Source: Bryopsis sp. KO-2023 (Eukaryota > Chlorophyta > Ulvophyceae > Bryopsidales > Bryopsidaceae). From it: 64,000 nt of DNA. Below the pieces are notes generated by a model. The model worked only from the letters and a program-made list of their open reading frames with translations, made no database searches and had not been told where the DNA came from. Numbering within the stretch: position 1 is the stretch's first letter; each line of letters begins with the position of its first letter. This document shows positions 11,845-22,021 of the stretch, in pieces. The DNA is taken from NCBI GenBank assembly GCA_030272585.1, contig BSYQ01000001.1, positions 1,054,001 to 1,118,000 of the forward strand. Reading direction: 5' to 3'. A program made the translations under genes and the position numbers.

Positions 11845-12758
11845 ACTCCATGACTTCGCCCATTTTTGGAATTTCGTTGTATGCCCTTTGCTTGGGTTTC
11901 TTTTCTTTTGGAAGTTCAGATCTGTCATCCTGACACCAATGTGAGAATGGAGGATTCCATCCTCTCTGGAGACTGGAGAGGGGGGAGGGGGCGAGGGTCT
12001 TGTCTGTTACTGAGGACATCCCATTGTTACGGGTGCTGACCAAAATTTTCACAACTTCAACAGATATTGGGAATTTTGGAATTCGGATGAGTGCAGGGTT
12101 GCAGAGGAAACACGTTTTTTTTGTTTAAACATGTGTCCTCACCATCACTCGGGCGTTCCATGAGATGTGTTCTTCAATCAGCTTCTCGCTCAGGGCATCC
12201 ACAACCCTGTCAGAGTTTTTCCCGATATCTCCTATCATTTTCAAATTGAACACAATGGCTTTTCAATGAAACTTTCTCATGCATTTCTAAACAGTTGTCC
12301 GTACTCAGCTGTTGGCAACATCCCCACCTGGGAAAAAGAACTGAATGAAATGTTCGCAAGAATCGAACTTTCAACTGAAAAATGTGCACACACTTTCAGC
12401 AAGACTGAAAACAAAAAAAAAATCGAACACCACACACAAACTCTTGAAATTCGACCTGATTTTCTCTTTCAAGGTTCCCCTGCCAAAAAAACAATATTCA
12501 CACTCTGTTTTAACTTCCCTCATCTCTTTTTTCTTTCCTTTTTACTGGAAATGCACAACGCAGCGCACAACTGAAGAAGAAAAAGAAAAAAAGTACAAAA
12601 ACCTGAACACCTGCAAAATATCAGCCAGGACAGCCCTCTTCCTAAAAATCTCCTGAACATGCTTCAAGAACTCTTGTTTCTCACTCTTTCTTGCCATTTT
12701 TCTGGGTTTTTCTTCCTTTTTTTCTTTTCTTTTCACAATATGGAGCCGGTACATATAC
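11834..12758 (-). CDS. Unidentified small basic protein gene (partial exon model)
   Basis: Three minus-strand exons are supported. Exon 12611-12758 encodes a lysine-rich run and EFLKHVQEIFRKRAVLADIL. Exon 12143-12231 encodes DRVVDALSEKLIEEHISWN. Exon 11834-11929 encodes KEKKPKQRAYNEIPKMGEV and the stop. The last two join in frame with GT-AG borders. A further exon starting at 12327 (MLPTAEYGQLFRNA) is plausible but lacks a clear donor, and an upstream exon near 12830-12900 (VQFSEPSEFCSDF) is possible. The true start is not known. Its stop lies inside the 3' end of ABCI10, so the two coding regions would overlap tail to tail by 11 bp. I do not recognise the family; it looks like a small helical protein. 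Confidence 0.4.
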
Positions 12759-13203
12759 CTGTAATCAAGAATTCCCCTCCCATTTTTTCTTTGTCCCCAA
12801 CACCCCTCCCATAAAAAAACCTCACTTCCAAAATCCGAACAAAACTCCGAGGGCTCAGAGAATTGCACTATTGGTACAAACAAGCGAGAGCAGCCTTTCA
12901 AACCATTTGTTGCTTTTTTTTTTTTTTTCCCTTCCCTACTCCATTTCAACAAAAACAAAGATCCCAGCCCCCCCCAAAAACGATAGCACTTTTTTCCATA
13001 AAACTCAATGCACATTCGCCCTTCCCTCTCCCCCCTTTTCCCCCCACCTCCTTTTCTTTTCTGTTTTTTTTTTCCAAATCCCAATGTGGCACTTGCACAG
13101 TCAAATTTTCTGTCCCAGATGGTTGTTACCTGGAGGACAGCCCTTTTTAGCAAAAACCAAGAGAGCATATCCTTCCAATACGGCAAAGAAACAACTGCCG
13201 GAA
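12759..13203. other. Low-complexity interval between the unidentified gene and thioredoxin
   Basis: Long pyrimidine and poly-T/poly-C runs (for example 12906-12930 and 13010-13080) dominate. It should contain the 3' UTR of the thioredoxin gene and possibly a 5' exon of the unidentified minus-strand gene. Long open frames here come from biased composition. Confidence 0.45.
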
Positions 13204-14197
13204 TCACTCCAAGAATCGATCGACAGTGCGGACAAGGGTGGTTTTTGGAACCGCTCCAATGACAGTATCCTGCTTTTTGCCATCTTTGAAAATAAGGACA
13301 GTGGGGATGCTGCGGATGCCATACTTGTTTGCTACTCCTGGACTGTCATCTGTATTAAGTTTCACCTGAAAAAAAAACACAAAAAAAAACACTATCTCAA
13401 CACCACCCAGACCCACAAATCCTCTCCCCCTGAGAAAAAAGTCATTTCTAAATTAACACCCACAGCCACAAAGAGATTCTAAATCTTTGCACCATGAAGC
13501 CCTTCATGATCTCAGAATCTCATAATTCTTATTTTCAAGGGAAAAAAAAAAACAAATCTTGATCTTCTTAGGAAGGGGAAAAGATTGAAAAGTAAAGTTC
13601 AGACTGGGGTGGAACTTACGCAAAGCAGCTTGTCACCATACTCGGTCGCCAACTCGTCAATCAGGGGGGCAATCATCCTGCAGGGTCCGCACCATGGAGC
13701 CCAGAAGTCGACGATAACTGGAACGGAGCTCTTCAGGACGATGTCGCTGAAGTTGTTGTCGTTCACAACACTGACGGAACCTGCAGACCGACAGACTCTG
13801 AGTCTAACAAAAGAAAATCCGGAAGCTACGCACTCACAACCAACGAAGCGGCGAGCGCTCAGAAAATGCTTTCGCCGGTTTCATTTTAGTTTGCGCGTCG
13901 AAGATTTGGACGTGTTTTTTTTCTTTTCTTGGTAACCGCAATGTTACCTGGCGCTGCGCTAGCGTCTGAGGAGTCCTGTCCTTCGCCAACTCCCACCGAC
14001 GGGCCAGCACCTTCGACGGCGCCCTTCTTAGTTTGCACAGCGAAGGAATCTCTTCTGAGGGGCGCGCTTACACCTCCGTTCACTCTGGAACCAGACAACC
14101 TCCCAACGCCACGCAAACCGACAGAGCCCAAACTTCTTGAGGGCCTGGAAGCCACGACGCTGCGTTGCATGTGCGAGGCGTTCATCTGCAGAGCCAT
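13204..14197 (-). CDS. Chloroplast thioredoxin m, 190 aa precursor, three exons
   Basis: Small plastid disulfide reductase that passes electrons from ferredoxin-thioredoxin reductase to Calvin-cycle and other enzymes. Minus-strand exons 13948-14197, 13620-13780 and 13204-13365 join in frame (573 nt). Residues 1 to about 80 are rich in Ser/Arg/Ala with few acidic residues, typical of a chloroplast transit peptide. The catalytic motif is WCGPC with Cys114 and Cys117, preceded by [10 protein letters not shown]. The cis-proline loop reads [13 protein letters not shown]. The [15 protein letters not shown] segment is typical of the m class; x, y, z and f types are less likely. All catalytic residues are intact. 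It is transcribed divergently from the SGNH hydrolase. Confidence 0.88.
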
Positions 14198-14557
14198 GTG
14201 TGTTCAACGCAACTTGGCAAAACAACCGGACTGTGTGGTGAGAAACGGAGGGCGTCTGTTGGGAGCCAACGGGATATAATAGATGCGGAGTCGCAACCAA
14301 TCGCAAGCCCGATTTGGATTGTCCCTGTTCTGTACTACACAATCGACCAGCTGTGACGAATGGACTTTTCTCTTTTGGCTTTTTTTTCGGTGGATTTAGG
14401 GGGAGTTACACATCATTGGGGCGGCAGCGCCGACTCGGCGTGGTGTGGCGACCGTCAACGAACGATCAACTTGAGAGGACTTGACGTTTTGTTGCTCAGG
14501 CCTGTGGAAAATCGGCTTAATGTCCAGACTCTTTAGCCTTTTTCGTAATGAACGCGC
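14198..14557. promoter_or_regulatory. Shared divergent promoter region thioredoxin m / SGNH hydrolase
   Basis: A 360-bp interval between two opposed start codons with no supported coding sequence. It must carry both 5' UTRs. No specific element was identified. Confidence 0.5.
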
Positions 14558-15497
14558 ATGAGAAGTCCAGCAGAAATCAAAGCGCCACAGCGCTGGCAAG
14601 CAAGTCGCATGCAGCGAACGGCGGCAGCGAAACAGACGCCCCACCGAGAACCAGAGGTGGGCAAGCAGCCTCAAGCTGAGCGCAAGCGTGTCGCCTGCAT
14701 CGGTGACAGTATCACACGAGGGGATGTGGGCTTCAACTGGGTCAGAGATCTATCCACCAGACTGGAGGATTGTGACTTCACGGCGTACGCAACAAATGGC
14801 AACTGCGCGTTCAACGCTCTGCAACGAGTTCCGGAAGTCGTCGCCTCAAAGCCCACTCACGTCTTTGTTCTGATCGGGACAAACGACGTGAATTCGCAGC
14901 TGAGCGAATTGAGTGCTTTGTTCTACACCACTGTTTTCAGACTGCCTTGTCGCCCAACGGCGAGAGTTTATCGAAGCCAGTTACGGGAGATCATCCGAAA
15001 GCTGAAAACCGAAACCGACGCAGACGTCACTGTGTTGACGTTGCCTCCGTTCGGAGAGGACTTCAAGAGTACGGCGGCGGCGAAAATCCGTGAAAGCAAC
15101 CAGATCATTGCGGAGGTGGCCGAGGAGGAGGGCGTCAAGGTTTTACCACTCTTTGACGAAATAATCGCCGCATGCAAGGTTGGCTCGAAATCCACAGACA
15201 GAGTGTGTAAACTGATGCAATACAATGGCAAAGAAGTTGACTCTGTTTTTTCTGTTGTGATTCTTGCCCTGTCAGGTGGACATGGAGAAGGCTGGTTTGC
15301 CTTTCTACACCGGTGCCAAACTTTTGTTCATGGGCATCATCTCAGGTTGTTTGTATTATGTCTGGGGGTGGGATTGGGATCGAATTGCCCAGTATAACGG
15401 CTTCACTTGCACTGTTGATTCTTGCCACTTGAGTTCGACAAGTGGCAAAGCTGTGGCCAGTCTCGTCGAAAGGCATCTTAGAGGAGGAGAGGATTGA
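14558..15497 (+). CDS. SGNH/GDSL-family hydrolase with C-terminal membrane segment, 299 aa
   Basis: Exons 14558-15235 and 15276-15497 join in frame through a 40-bp intron. Block I is CIGDSITRG with the presumed nucleophile Ser51, a block II-like TNGN follows at about 80-83, and block III is GTND at 107-110, so the fold assignment to SGNH hydrolases (esterase/lipase type) is good. A hydrophobic segment (LLFMGIISGCLYYVWG) near residues 243-258 suggests anchoring to a membrane. The block V Asp-x-x-His expected near the C-terminal side is not evident: the matching region reads EKAGLPFYTG. The substrate is unknown. The N-terminal 40 residues are basic and low in hydrophobics and could be a targeting leader. 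Confidence 0.75.
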
Positions 15498-16412
15498 GGC
15501 TTCTTCCTCCAAAACATCAAGTTATTTTCAACTTGAGGGGAAGTGTGTTATCCTGGATTTTTTGCTGTGAAAATTATTGTTGGGCAGGCTTTTTCTGCAA
15601 TTGTAACCGTGGATGCTCTTGTTTTTCTGCCTCCCAACAAATCGAGGCTCGTTGCCAGATGAACGACTTTCATGAGTCTGTCATCGCAACTTTTTCGTTG
15701 GGGTGAGTAGCTGGCATTCTGGCAAGGTCAGAACGGGGGTGGCGAATATTTTGCGCCGCGGGCCCTGGGTAGCCAAACGACCTCGACACAGTCGGACCGT
15801 TGACGACGCGAGTTGAGGAGCTAGCCCGGTAAGTTTGACTTGACGAACTTGACCCCTGATCACTGTTTCCGACTGGTATGCGTCATTCTGTCACGGGACA
15901 CGCGCCCATGCGACGTACGAAATAAGTGAAAGAGATTGTGTCGGGATTTGAGTCCTGAACTCCTCCCTTGGGCTACGTCGCGAAATGAAATCTCTCATAG
16001 TTGGCGGGGTTCCCAGGATTCGGAAAGTTTTTCGCATTTCGACGTCTTTCGTGAAGGTTTTCTTCCGAACTGGAAGGCTTTTCTGAGCTCAGTCTGCTTC
16101 TGCACAGAGTGGACTTTTAGGACTTGTTCCGAAGTCTCGATGACTCTCGACAATCGAGACGAAGTCGATCTCAAGGGAGAAAGGTGGGGCCCTTTTCGCG
16201 CAGCGCTGAAACATTTGCTTGGAAAAAGTGTCGCCTCTGCGTTTCTTTCCGAGGGTACTATTCGCGTCGATCTCTTATAATCAATTTTGCTCGTTCTGGG
16301 TCACCCACCGGTTTCGGACAGAAACACCACTGCCAGTGAGGTGTATTGAATCGTTATTATGGTTTTGTGGTTTCCATATTGTTTTGTTTGGGGGTTTTGA
16401 AACAGCAGATCT
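15498..16412. other. Intergenic / 5' region of the AP2-domain gene
   Basis: This stretch holds the 3' flank of the SGNH hydrolase and the leader of the next gene. A pyrimidine tract with a CAG just before 16408 could be the acceptor of a 5'-UTR intron. A forward frame at about 15960-16280 shows no domain and is probably chance or 5' UTR. Confidence 0.4.
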
Positions 16413-18320
16413 ATGGAGGACCTGAAAAATGCTGGTGTGGAGCCCATTCCTGACAACATGAAGAAAAACTTTCTCCCGAGGCCCCAGGGCATTCACTTGA
16501 TAACTGCAGGACCTTGGGCAGGCAAATATCTTATCACAGTGCCAGCGGAGGGGGGAAAAGTGATTCCTATCGGACAATCGGAGTCCATCGACAAGGCCGC
16601 TGAGGTCCACGATTTGGTCGCCATCGGCTTGTATGGGAAACAGGCGGATCTCAATTTCCCTGCTGAGAAATACAAGATGGAAAGATTCATCGAGATTCTG
16701 CTGTCGCTGCAGAAATTATTTCCCAGCAACAAATTTTGGGCGGCGTTTAAAAACGCCTTGGAAGCTGGGTTAAAGTTGCACCCAGGGAATTCGTCGGGAT
16801 TCCCTGATATGAACGGGGGACATGGAGACGGGAGTCAAAGGCAAGGGTGGCCCCAATCGAAGCCTCAGTCTGGGAGTCAAATGTGGGCCTCCGTGTTTGC
16901 CAATTTTAACAGGCGGAATGGAATCGATCCGAAAAAATCTGGGCTCCATGTCAGTGGGTGGGATGCAGGTCCTCGCGACGCGAAGGGGGGGTGCAAAGGT
17001 GAAAAGCATGGGGACGGCAATGAGTCGAATAGAAAGTCGCATCGAGGTGGGAAGAAGGCTAGCTCTGAGCCAGCTGGGGCTAGGAGCGCAGCAAAGGGTG
17101 TGAGTGGCCATTCTGCCCCGGCAGGGGACCGAAGCAGACGGGATTCGTTGGACTTTGTGGATCCAATGTGGCCACCCAGGGAGGAAGTCGAGAGTGAACG
17201 TGCTGAACAAGCCCCGGAAACCGACTCCCCGCTGGAAGATGCGGATGCTACGGACGGACTTGGAAAGGATAACATTGAAAATGTGCAACAGGCTCAAAAC
17301 CAACCCTGGCCTGTGAAAGATTCCCAAGCACCTGAGGCCTGCGATAAGGAGGGTATGGATTTTGAGCGGGAGGAATCTAGTAACGGGCAAGGGGAACCTT
17401 CACACGATTTAGAAACTGAGACGGATGATGAGCCACCACAGGCTGCTGAGAAATCGCAAGACAGTCCAACCAGTCACAGCACGATTCGGGATCTTTGTGC
17501 AGAAACGAAGCCTCTGGGTCATAGAACCATGCTTCCACATTACAAAGGTGTGGGGGGGTTGAATGGAGGTCTGCTCTTTGCAGCAGTGGACTGGGAGGGG
17601 CATCCTCTGCAGATTGGTCAGTTTAATTCACCAACGAAAGCAGCTAGAGCGTACGATAGAGTTTCACTGGGCCTGTTTGGTGGAGATGCGGACACAAATT
17701 TTCCCCCGACAAATTACACTCAGCACGAGGTCCAACAGGCGGTGATGGAGTTAAAGAATCGAACTGGTCAGATCCACAGACGAGATGTGGCCAATGCAGG
17801 GAGAAATGCCGAGTCGGCAGGTGTCCCCACCTCCCCAGTTTTTGACGATATTCCTCACCATCGCCAGGCATCCACATCCCAGCTTACGGATCCAACCAAG
17901 ATCGCCATGGCCAACAAGACTCGAACAGGGCGAGCAATAAAAAGACCTGTTCGATACAGGGACAGTCCCATACACATGTCTGACATGGAGGACAGTCCGA
18001 CTGCCACTCGAGACTCGGATCAGCCGAAGCCAAGGAAATCCCACAAGAGGGCTATACCTCCGTCCCTAAAAACCGTAATGTCTGCTCCACATTCAGGCAT
18101 GTCTAATATGAATCGTCCGATGCCCATGATGCCGATGGGCCCAGGTATGGTGTTTCCACCGATGTTTCCTATGATGCCGATGATGGGTGGGATGGGGGGT
18201 ATGCCAATGCCTTTTGGTTTTCCTGGAATGAGGCCCCCGATGGGGCCCCCAGGCATGCCATTCCCTCCTCCGTTTTTGCCAGGTTTTAAGCACCCAAACC
18301 AGAATCCGAAGCGACAGTGA
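16413..18320 (+). CDS. Double AP2-like domain protein, 635 aa, intronless
   Basis: Probable nuclear DNA-binding regulator. The ATG at 16413 opens a single exon. The first AP2-like domain (about residues 27-90) reads GKYLITVPAEGG ... IGQSESIDKAAEVHDL ... GLYGKQADLNFP. The second (about 373-437) reads HYKGVGGLNGG ... IGQFNSPTKAARAYDRVS ... GGDADTNFP. Both keep the AA-x-x-(H/Y)D and LNFP/TNFP signature of AP2/ERF folds but lack the classic RPWGKW-type strand, so they are divergent. The linker between them is highly charged and low in complexity. The C-terminal 70 residues are Met/Pro/Gly-rich. Such proteins are widespread in green algae; the target and direction of regulation cannot be read from the sequence. 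Confidence 0.8.
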   Translation: MEDLKNAGVEPIPDNMKKNFLPRPQGIHLITAGPWAGKYLITVPAEGGKVIPIGQSESIDKAAEVHDLVAIGLYGKQADLNFPAEKYKMERFIEILLSLQKLFPSNKFWAAFKNALEAGLKLHPGNSSGFPDMNGGHGDGSQRQGWPQSKPQSGSQMWASVFANFNRRNGIDPKKSGLHVSGWDAGPRDAKGGCKGEKHGDGNESNRKSHRGGKKASSEPAGARSAAKGVSGHSAPAGDRSRRDSLDFVDPMWPPREEVESERAEQAPETDSPLEDADATDGLGKDNIENVQQAQNQPWPVKDSQAPEACDKEGMDFEREESSNGQGEPSHDLETETDDEPPQAAEKSQDSPTSHSTIRDLCAETKPLGHRTMLPHYKGVGGLNGGLLFAAVDWEGHPLQIGQFNSPTKAARAYDRVSLGLFGGDADTNFPPTNYTQHEVQQAVMELKNRTGQIHRRDVANAGRNAESAGVPTSPVFDDIPHHRQASTSQLTDPTKIAMANKTRTGRAIKRPVRYRDSPIHMSDMEDSPTATRDSDQPKPRKSHKRAIPPSLKTVMSAPHSGMSNMNRPMPMMPMGPGMVFPPMFPMMPMMGGMGGMPMPFGFPGMRPPMGPPGMPFPPPFLPGFKHPNQNPKRQ

Positions 18321-18842
18321 TGGGGGAGTTTAGAGTTACATAAATCTCAACATTGAAAGAAAAAGAAGGAAAATAGATCCTTGGAATCGAGAAGTTCACG
18401 ATTTCATGTTTTGTGGAGGGGCACTAGTAGGGGAGATAGAATGGTAATAACATGATATAGAGTGAAAGTTGGGAAAAAGAAGATGGTTATTGAAAAAATG
18501 GATTGATTCGTCGTGGATTTGTTGAAGGGGACTTGTGGTTGCACAGCCTCTTGATATAGCTAGTAGTGACATGGGGTTTTTATGGGGTTCTGGGAGTTGC
18601 AAGGCATATTTCGTGGTCATGTGGTACTAAAATTGTTGGGAAGTTGTAAGTTAAAAGGGGAAAAAGTTATGTTTGAATTTGGGAGTGTATCCACCCCCTG
18701 TTTTGCCCTCTGTTTCCTGTCCAATTCGCGTCGAGCGCATGCCGGTCAACACGGAGGTCTGTGGTCAATCGATTTCAAACAACGCCGCTGATTCGTAAGG
18801 ATCAGTGCACAACAGTCCTTGAGCGATGCGAACGGCTTGGGT
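18321..18842. other. Intergenic region between AP2 gene and histone deacetylase
   Basis: GT-rich non-coding sequence that should include the AP2 gene 3' UTR and the deacetylase promoter. Nothing else was seen. Confidence 0.5.
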
Positions 18843-20249
18843 ATGGTGAATGCCGAGACTGTCACTGTGTGGAGTCTCCGTGGCCAACCCCAGTTTCGAC
18901 TGAGGGGAGGTCGAGTGGGCCCTCCTAACTGCATCACATGCATTATTCCACCCCAAACTCGCAGTGAGGGAGATACCTGGGAGCGAGATCCTCTTTTCCC
19001 AAAATCTTTGAACACCAAGGGCTTCGGATCATGCGCTCGAGGAGATCTGGCGGCTAAGACCCGCCCTCACTTCAGGTGCAAAAACTGCCCAAAAACCCGA
19101 TTCTCAAACGCCTAGCGGAAGTCGTGTGAGGTCTTTTTGTGATTTCAGGCAGCTGGGGGGATGGCTTTCAGAAAAACAGTTGCCAGTCGTTTACAGCAAC
19201 AAGTACAACATCAGTTTGCTTGGATTTGAGCATTTGCACCCGCTCGATTCGCAGAAATTCCGCCACGTGCTGGGGGCGCTCAAATCGAAGGGCCTGGTGA
19301 ACATCCGAAAAGTTGTGAAACCCAAGCCAGCATCGGATCACATTCTTGGGCTCGTGCACTCTGCAGACTTCTTGGCTGACATCAAGCGAAAATGGAGAAT
19401 GGTCAAACTCACAGAAATGCTTCCACTTGTTGCTCTACCGAACATGCTTTTGCGGGTGGGTGAAAATTATATCCACACGCGTCCATATATTATATCCTTG
19501 CACGTTTTGGCGGCGCAAACATCGAAATTGTGGAACGACTTCTCTCTAAACCATCATGTCGCTCTTGTGCTTGGTAACAGGATAAGATCTTGAAACCTCT
19601 GAAGTATCACGCTGGTGGCACAGTTCTGGCGGCGGGATTGGCGCTGGAGCGGGGCTGGTCCATCAATCTTGGCGGCGGCATGCATCACGCAAGCCACGAC
19701 AAGGCAGCTGGGTGGTGTGCCTTTGCAGATATCACGCTTGCGATCAAGCACCTCAGGAAAGCGACCAGCGGCCGCATCCAGCGCTTTTTGGTGATTGACC
19801 TCGACGCTCATCAGGGAAACGGCTACCAACGGGACAAACTGCATTTCAAGGACGAGGATCTCTATGTGTTGGATGTTTTCAACACCCAAAAGTTTCCAAA
19901 AGATGATGAGGCGGAAGTGGCCATCAACGTCGCCGTTCCTGTGAAATGTGGGACGAGCGATGCGGAGTATTTGACCAAGCTGCAGGTCGCGTTGGAACAA
20001 GTGGCAAAAGACGTCAACCCCGATTTCATAATATACAACGCAGGGGCTGATATACTTCGTGGGGATAGGCACGGGCAGCTGAACGTGAGTCCGGAGGCCC
20101 TCGTGTACAGGGATCAGCTCGTTTTTAGATTTGCGCTCACCACCAAAGTCCCCATTTGCATGTTGCTCTCTGGGGGTTATTCCAGAATCGCAGCTAAGAC
20201 TGTCGCCGATTCTATACAAAACCTTTTCAAGACTTTTGATTTGAAGTAG
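18843..20249 (+). CDS. HDAC11: Class IV (HDAC11/HDA2-like) histone deacetylase, 402 aa, three exons
   Basis: Zinc-dependent lysine deacylase. Exons 18843-19075, 19149-19455 and 19581-20249 join in frame (1209 nt). The first 80 residues (exon 1) have an organelle-leader-like composition, and the conserved domain starts at LPVVYSNKYNISLLGFEHLHP. Catalytic features: GGGMHH at about residues 211-216 (general-base His pair), DLDAHQGNG (two zinc ligands), NAGADIL (third zinc ligand) and SGGY near the end. The GGTVLAAGLALERGWSINLGG and NAGADI blocks follow plant HDA2 and animal HDAC11 rather than class I/II. All zinc and proton-relay residues appear intact. If the exon-1 leader is real, an organellar location is possible; that is inference. 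Confidence 0.88.
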
Positions 20250-20558
20250 ATGGGGACTATCTTGTGTTTGTTTGTTTGTTTGGGGTGGGTTGGGCAATAA
20301 AGGATGTGTTAGCAAGGCGTGCCCGTCGCCGAACGGGAAAGGCACGTGCGTCGTGTGGGTGTTTGGTAGACCATTCGAAGTTTTGATGAATCTGATTTTA
20401 ATTTGTAAAAGTAGTGATTCGTGAGTGGATGGGGGGGTTAAAAAGTCGTCACTCTGCATCCATCCGCTACAAAAGCGTCATTTTAGGGAGCTACCTTTTC
20501 TTCTTACGTACTTAGACCTCATGGCCGGGGGTAAAGATGCTCCACCACAACGGACTCC
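20250..20558. other. Intergenic region, deacetylase 3' flank / TMEM216 5' flank
   Basis: Contains three GTTT units at 20267-20281 and no open frame of interest. An ATG at 20521 is followed by an early stop and is not used in the model of the next gene. Confidence 0.45.
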
Positions 20559-21787
20559 ATGAACCAGCCAATATTCTTGCGGTCTGAACGCTCGTGAGAA
20601 TGTCGTCTGTAACCGATGTTCCGATTGACTTTTCAGTTTATGTGCAGACGCAAGAAAGGCACAATCATCCCTACCCCTCCAAATTCTGTTGTATTTTGGG
20701 GCTTGGTACGATTTGGCATTTTGGATTGTGAACATCCTGGTGTTCGTTTACAAAGGTAAAACTAATGGTGGATATACATGCCAGCAGATTTTGTGCCTTG
20801 ACCATGAAAAGTCTGTGTTTGCTCATCTTGTTTGAAAGACACCATTCCTTCACAAGACAGCAAGTTTTTTTTTTCTTTCCAGGAATGAATCTTCCGTATC
20901 CACGCCAAAACTTCGACATTGAGTTCTCTGTTTCGTTCCTGTATGCCATCGTGGAGCCTGTCAGACTTTTCTTAGGTGAGCCTTGGGGCACTCCTTCAAA
21001 CAATCCCTCGTCGAACAAGTGGGTTTCTTTTTTTGAGTAGTTGGGGTACATCGCCAGATTTTGAGCCACCAAATGAACCACATGTCCGGTCCGGAAATGT
21101 TCAAATTGTTGTAGCAAGCATACAAAAGAGTTGTGATATTCTGTGGGTTTTCAGGATCAAAGGGGAACAAGACAGAGCAGCCAGGACCACTTGTGTTTTG
21201 CATAATCCTATCTCTTCCAGTGCTGGCCTTCTATGTCTACTTCATCCTTTTCCAGACCTATGTGTAAGTTGGGCTCAAATCAAGACCCCCCAAATGCCCA
21301 TGATGGAGTCCTAAATATTGAATCTACGTCAAAATATTGAGTGTTCTGTAACCTACAATTATAATTTGCATCCACAATTCATGATTTGGGCGATGATCCC
21401 ACAATGGACATACATCCCTTCCAATTCGTTGTTTGGTGTTTTGAAATCTAGGCTGAGGATTGATCAACTGTTGAACGGAGTGGGTATTGGCTTCTGTGGG
21501 TCCCAGGTAGGAGGCAGATCTCACCACGAGTATTAATTTTTAACAGAAAAATTGTCCAAATGAAGGGCATGCTTCATGAATACCACTACATAGAATGCTG
21601 TCTAGTTTTTGATGGAGCTGCTTGTGAGAAGCAAGTCTGAACAAGTACAATTCTCTCCACAATGTTACTTAATCTGCAACTCCCAAGCAGCTGCTGGACT
21701 GCTATTCACCGTTATCTTTTCTGATCTTAGGTTCTCCTGTCTATGGTGGCGATACTGACTTTTGTTCGTGCATCACGAGCCTCGTGA
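20559..21787 (+). CDS. TMEM216: TMEM216 ciliary transition-zone protein, 155 aa, six exons
   Basis: Four-pass membrane protein of the MKS complex at the base of cilia. Exons 20559-20593, 20637-20755, 20883-20975, 21155-21263, 21452-21506 and 21731-21787 join to 468 nt in frame with GT-AG borders. The protein contains SSLPLQILLYFGAWYDLAFW, NILVFVYKGMNLPYP, AIVEPVRLFLGSKGNKTEQ, LAFYVYFILFQTYVLR and a last membrane span. These align block by block with animal TMEM216 (SSTPLEILFFLNGWYN, YKGVLLPYP, VIRLFFGTKGN, LLQTYVLRLE). The very short first exon (MNQPIFLRSER) is the least certain piece. Together with CFAP43 it shows that the organism keeps a ciliary gene set. Confidence 0.88.
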
Positions 21788-22021
21788 CATTTCCAGTGAG
21801 AAATGCCCACAAGGGAACTCACCCGTCTAGCTTTTCCTTCTAGATTAGTCAATGAGAATCATAGATGTCCTGTGTAGGGAAAGGACTGGCATCATGCTTC
21901 CTTACTTGGAAAACCTGGGACTTCAGGTTTATATGGGTGTTTTCTTCTGGGGGGGTGGTGGGAAATGGGTAGTCGGGGGATCAACATCATAATAATTGGA
22001 TTATGAAAGAAAGAGTAGAAG

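Noticed and set aside
12542-13207. 221-codon minus-strand frame as a single protein
   Set aside because: It fuses thioredoxin 3' UTR, introns and low-complexity runs; only the part at 12611-12758 behaves as an exon.
15936-16280. 114-codon forward frame before the AP2 gene
   Set aside because: No domain, no splice connection to the AP2 frame and composition unlike the neighbouring proteins.
19554-20459. 301-codon open frame on the minus strand opposite the histone deacetylase
   Set aside because: It is the antisense of a strongly conserved coding exon, has no domain, and extends only because the sense codons leave few antisense stops.
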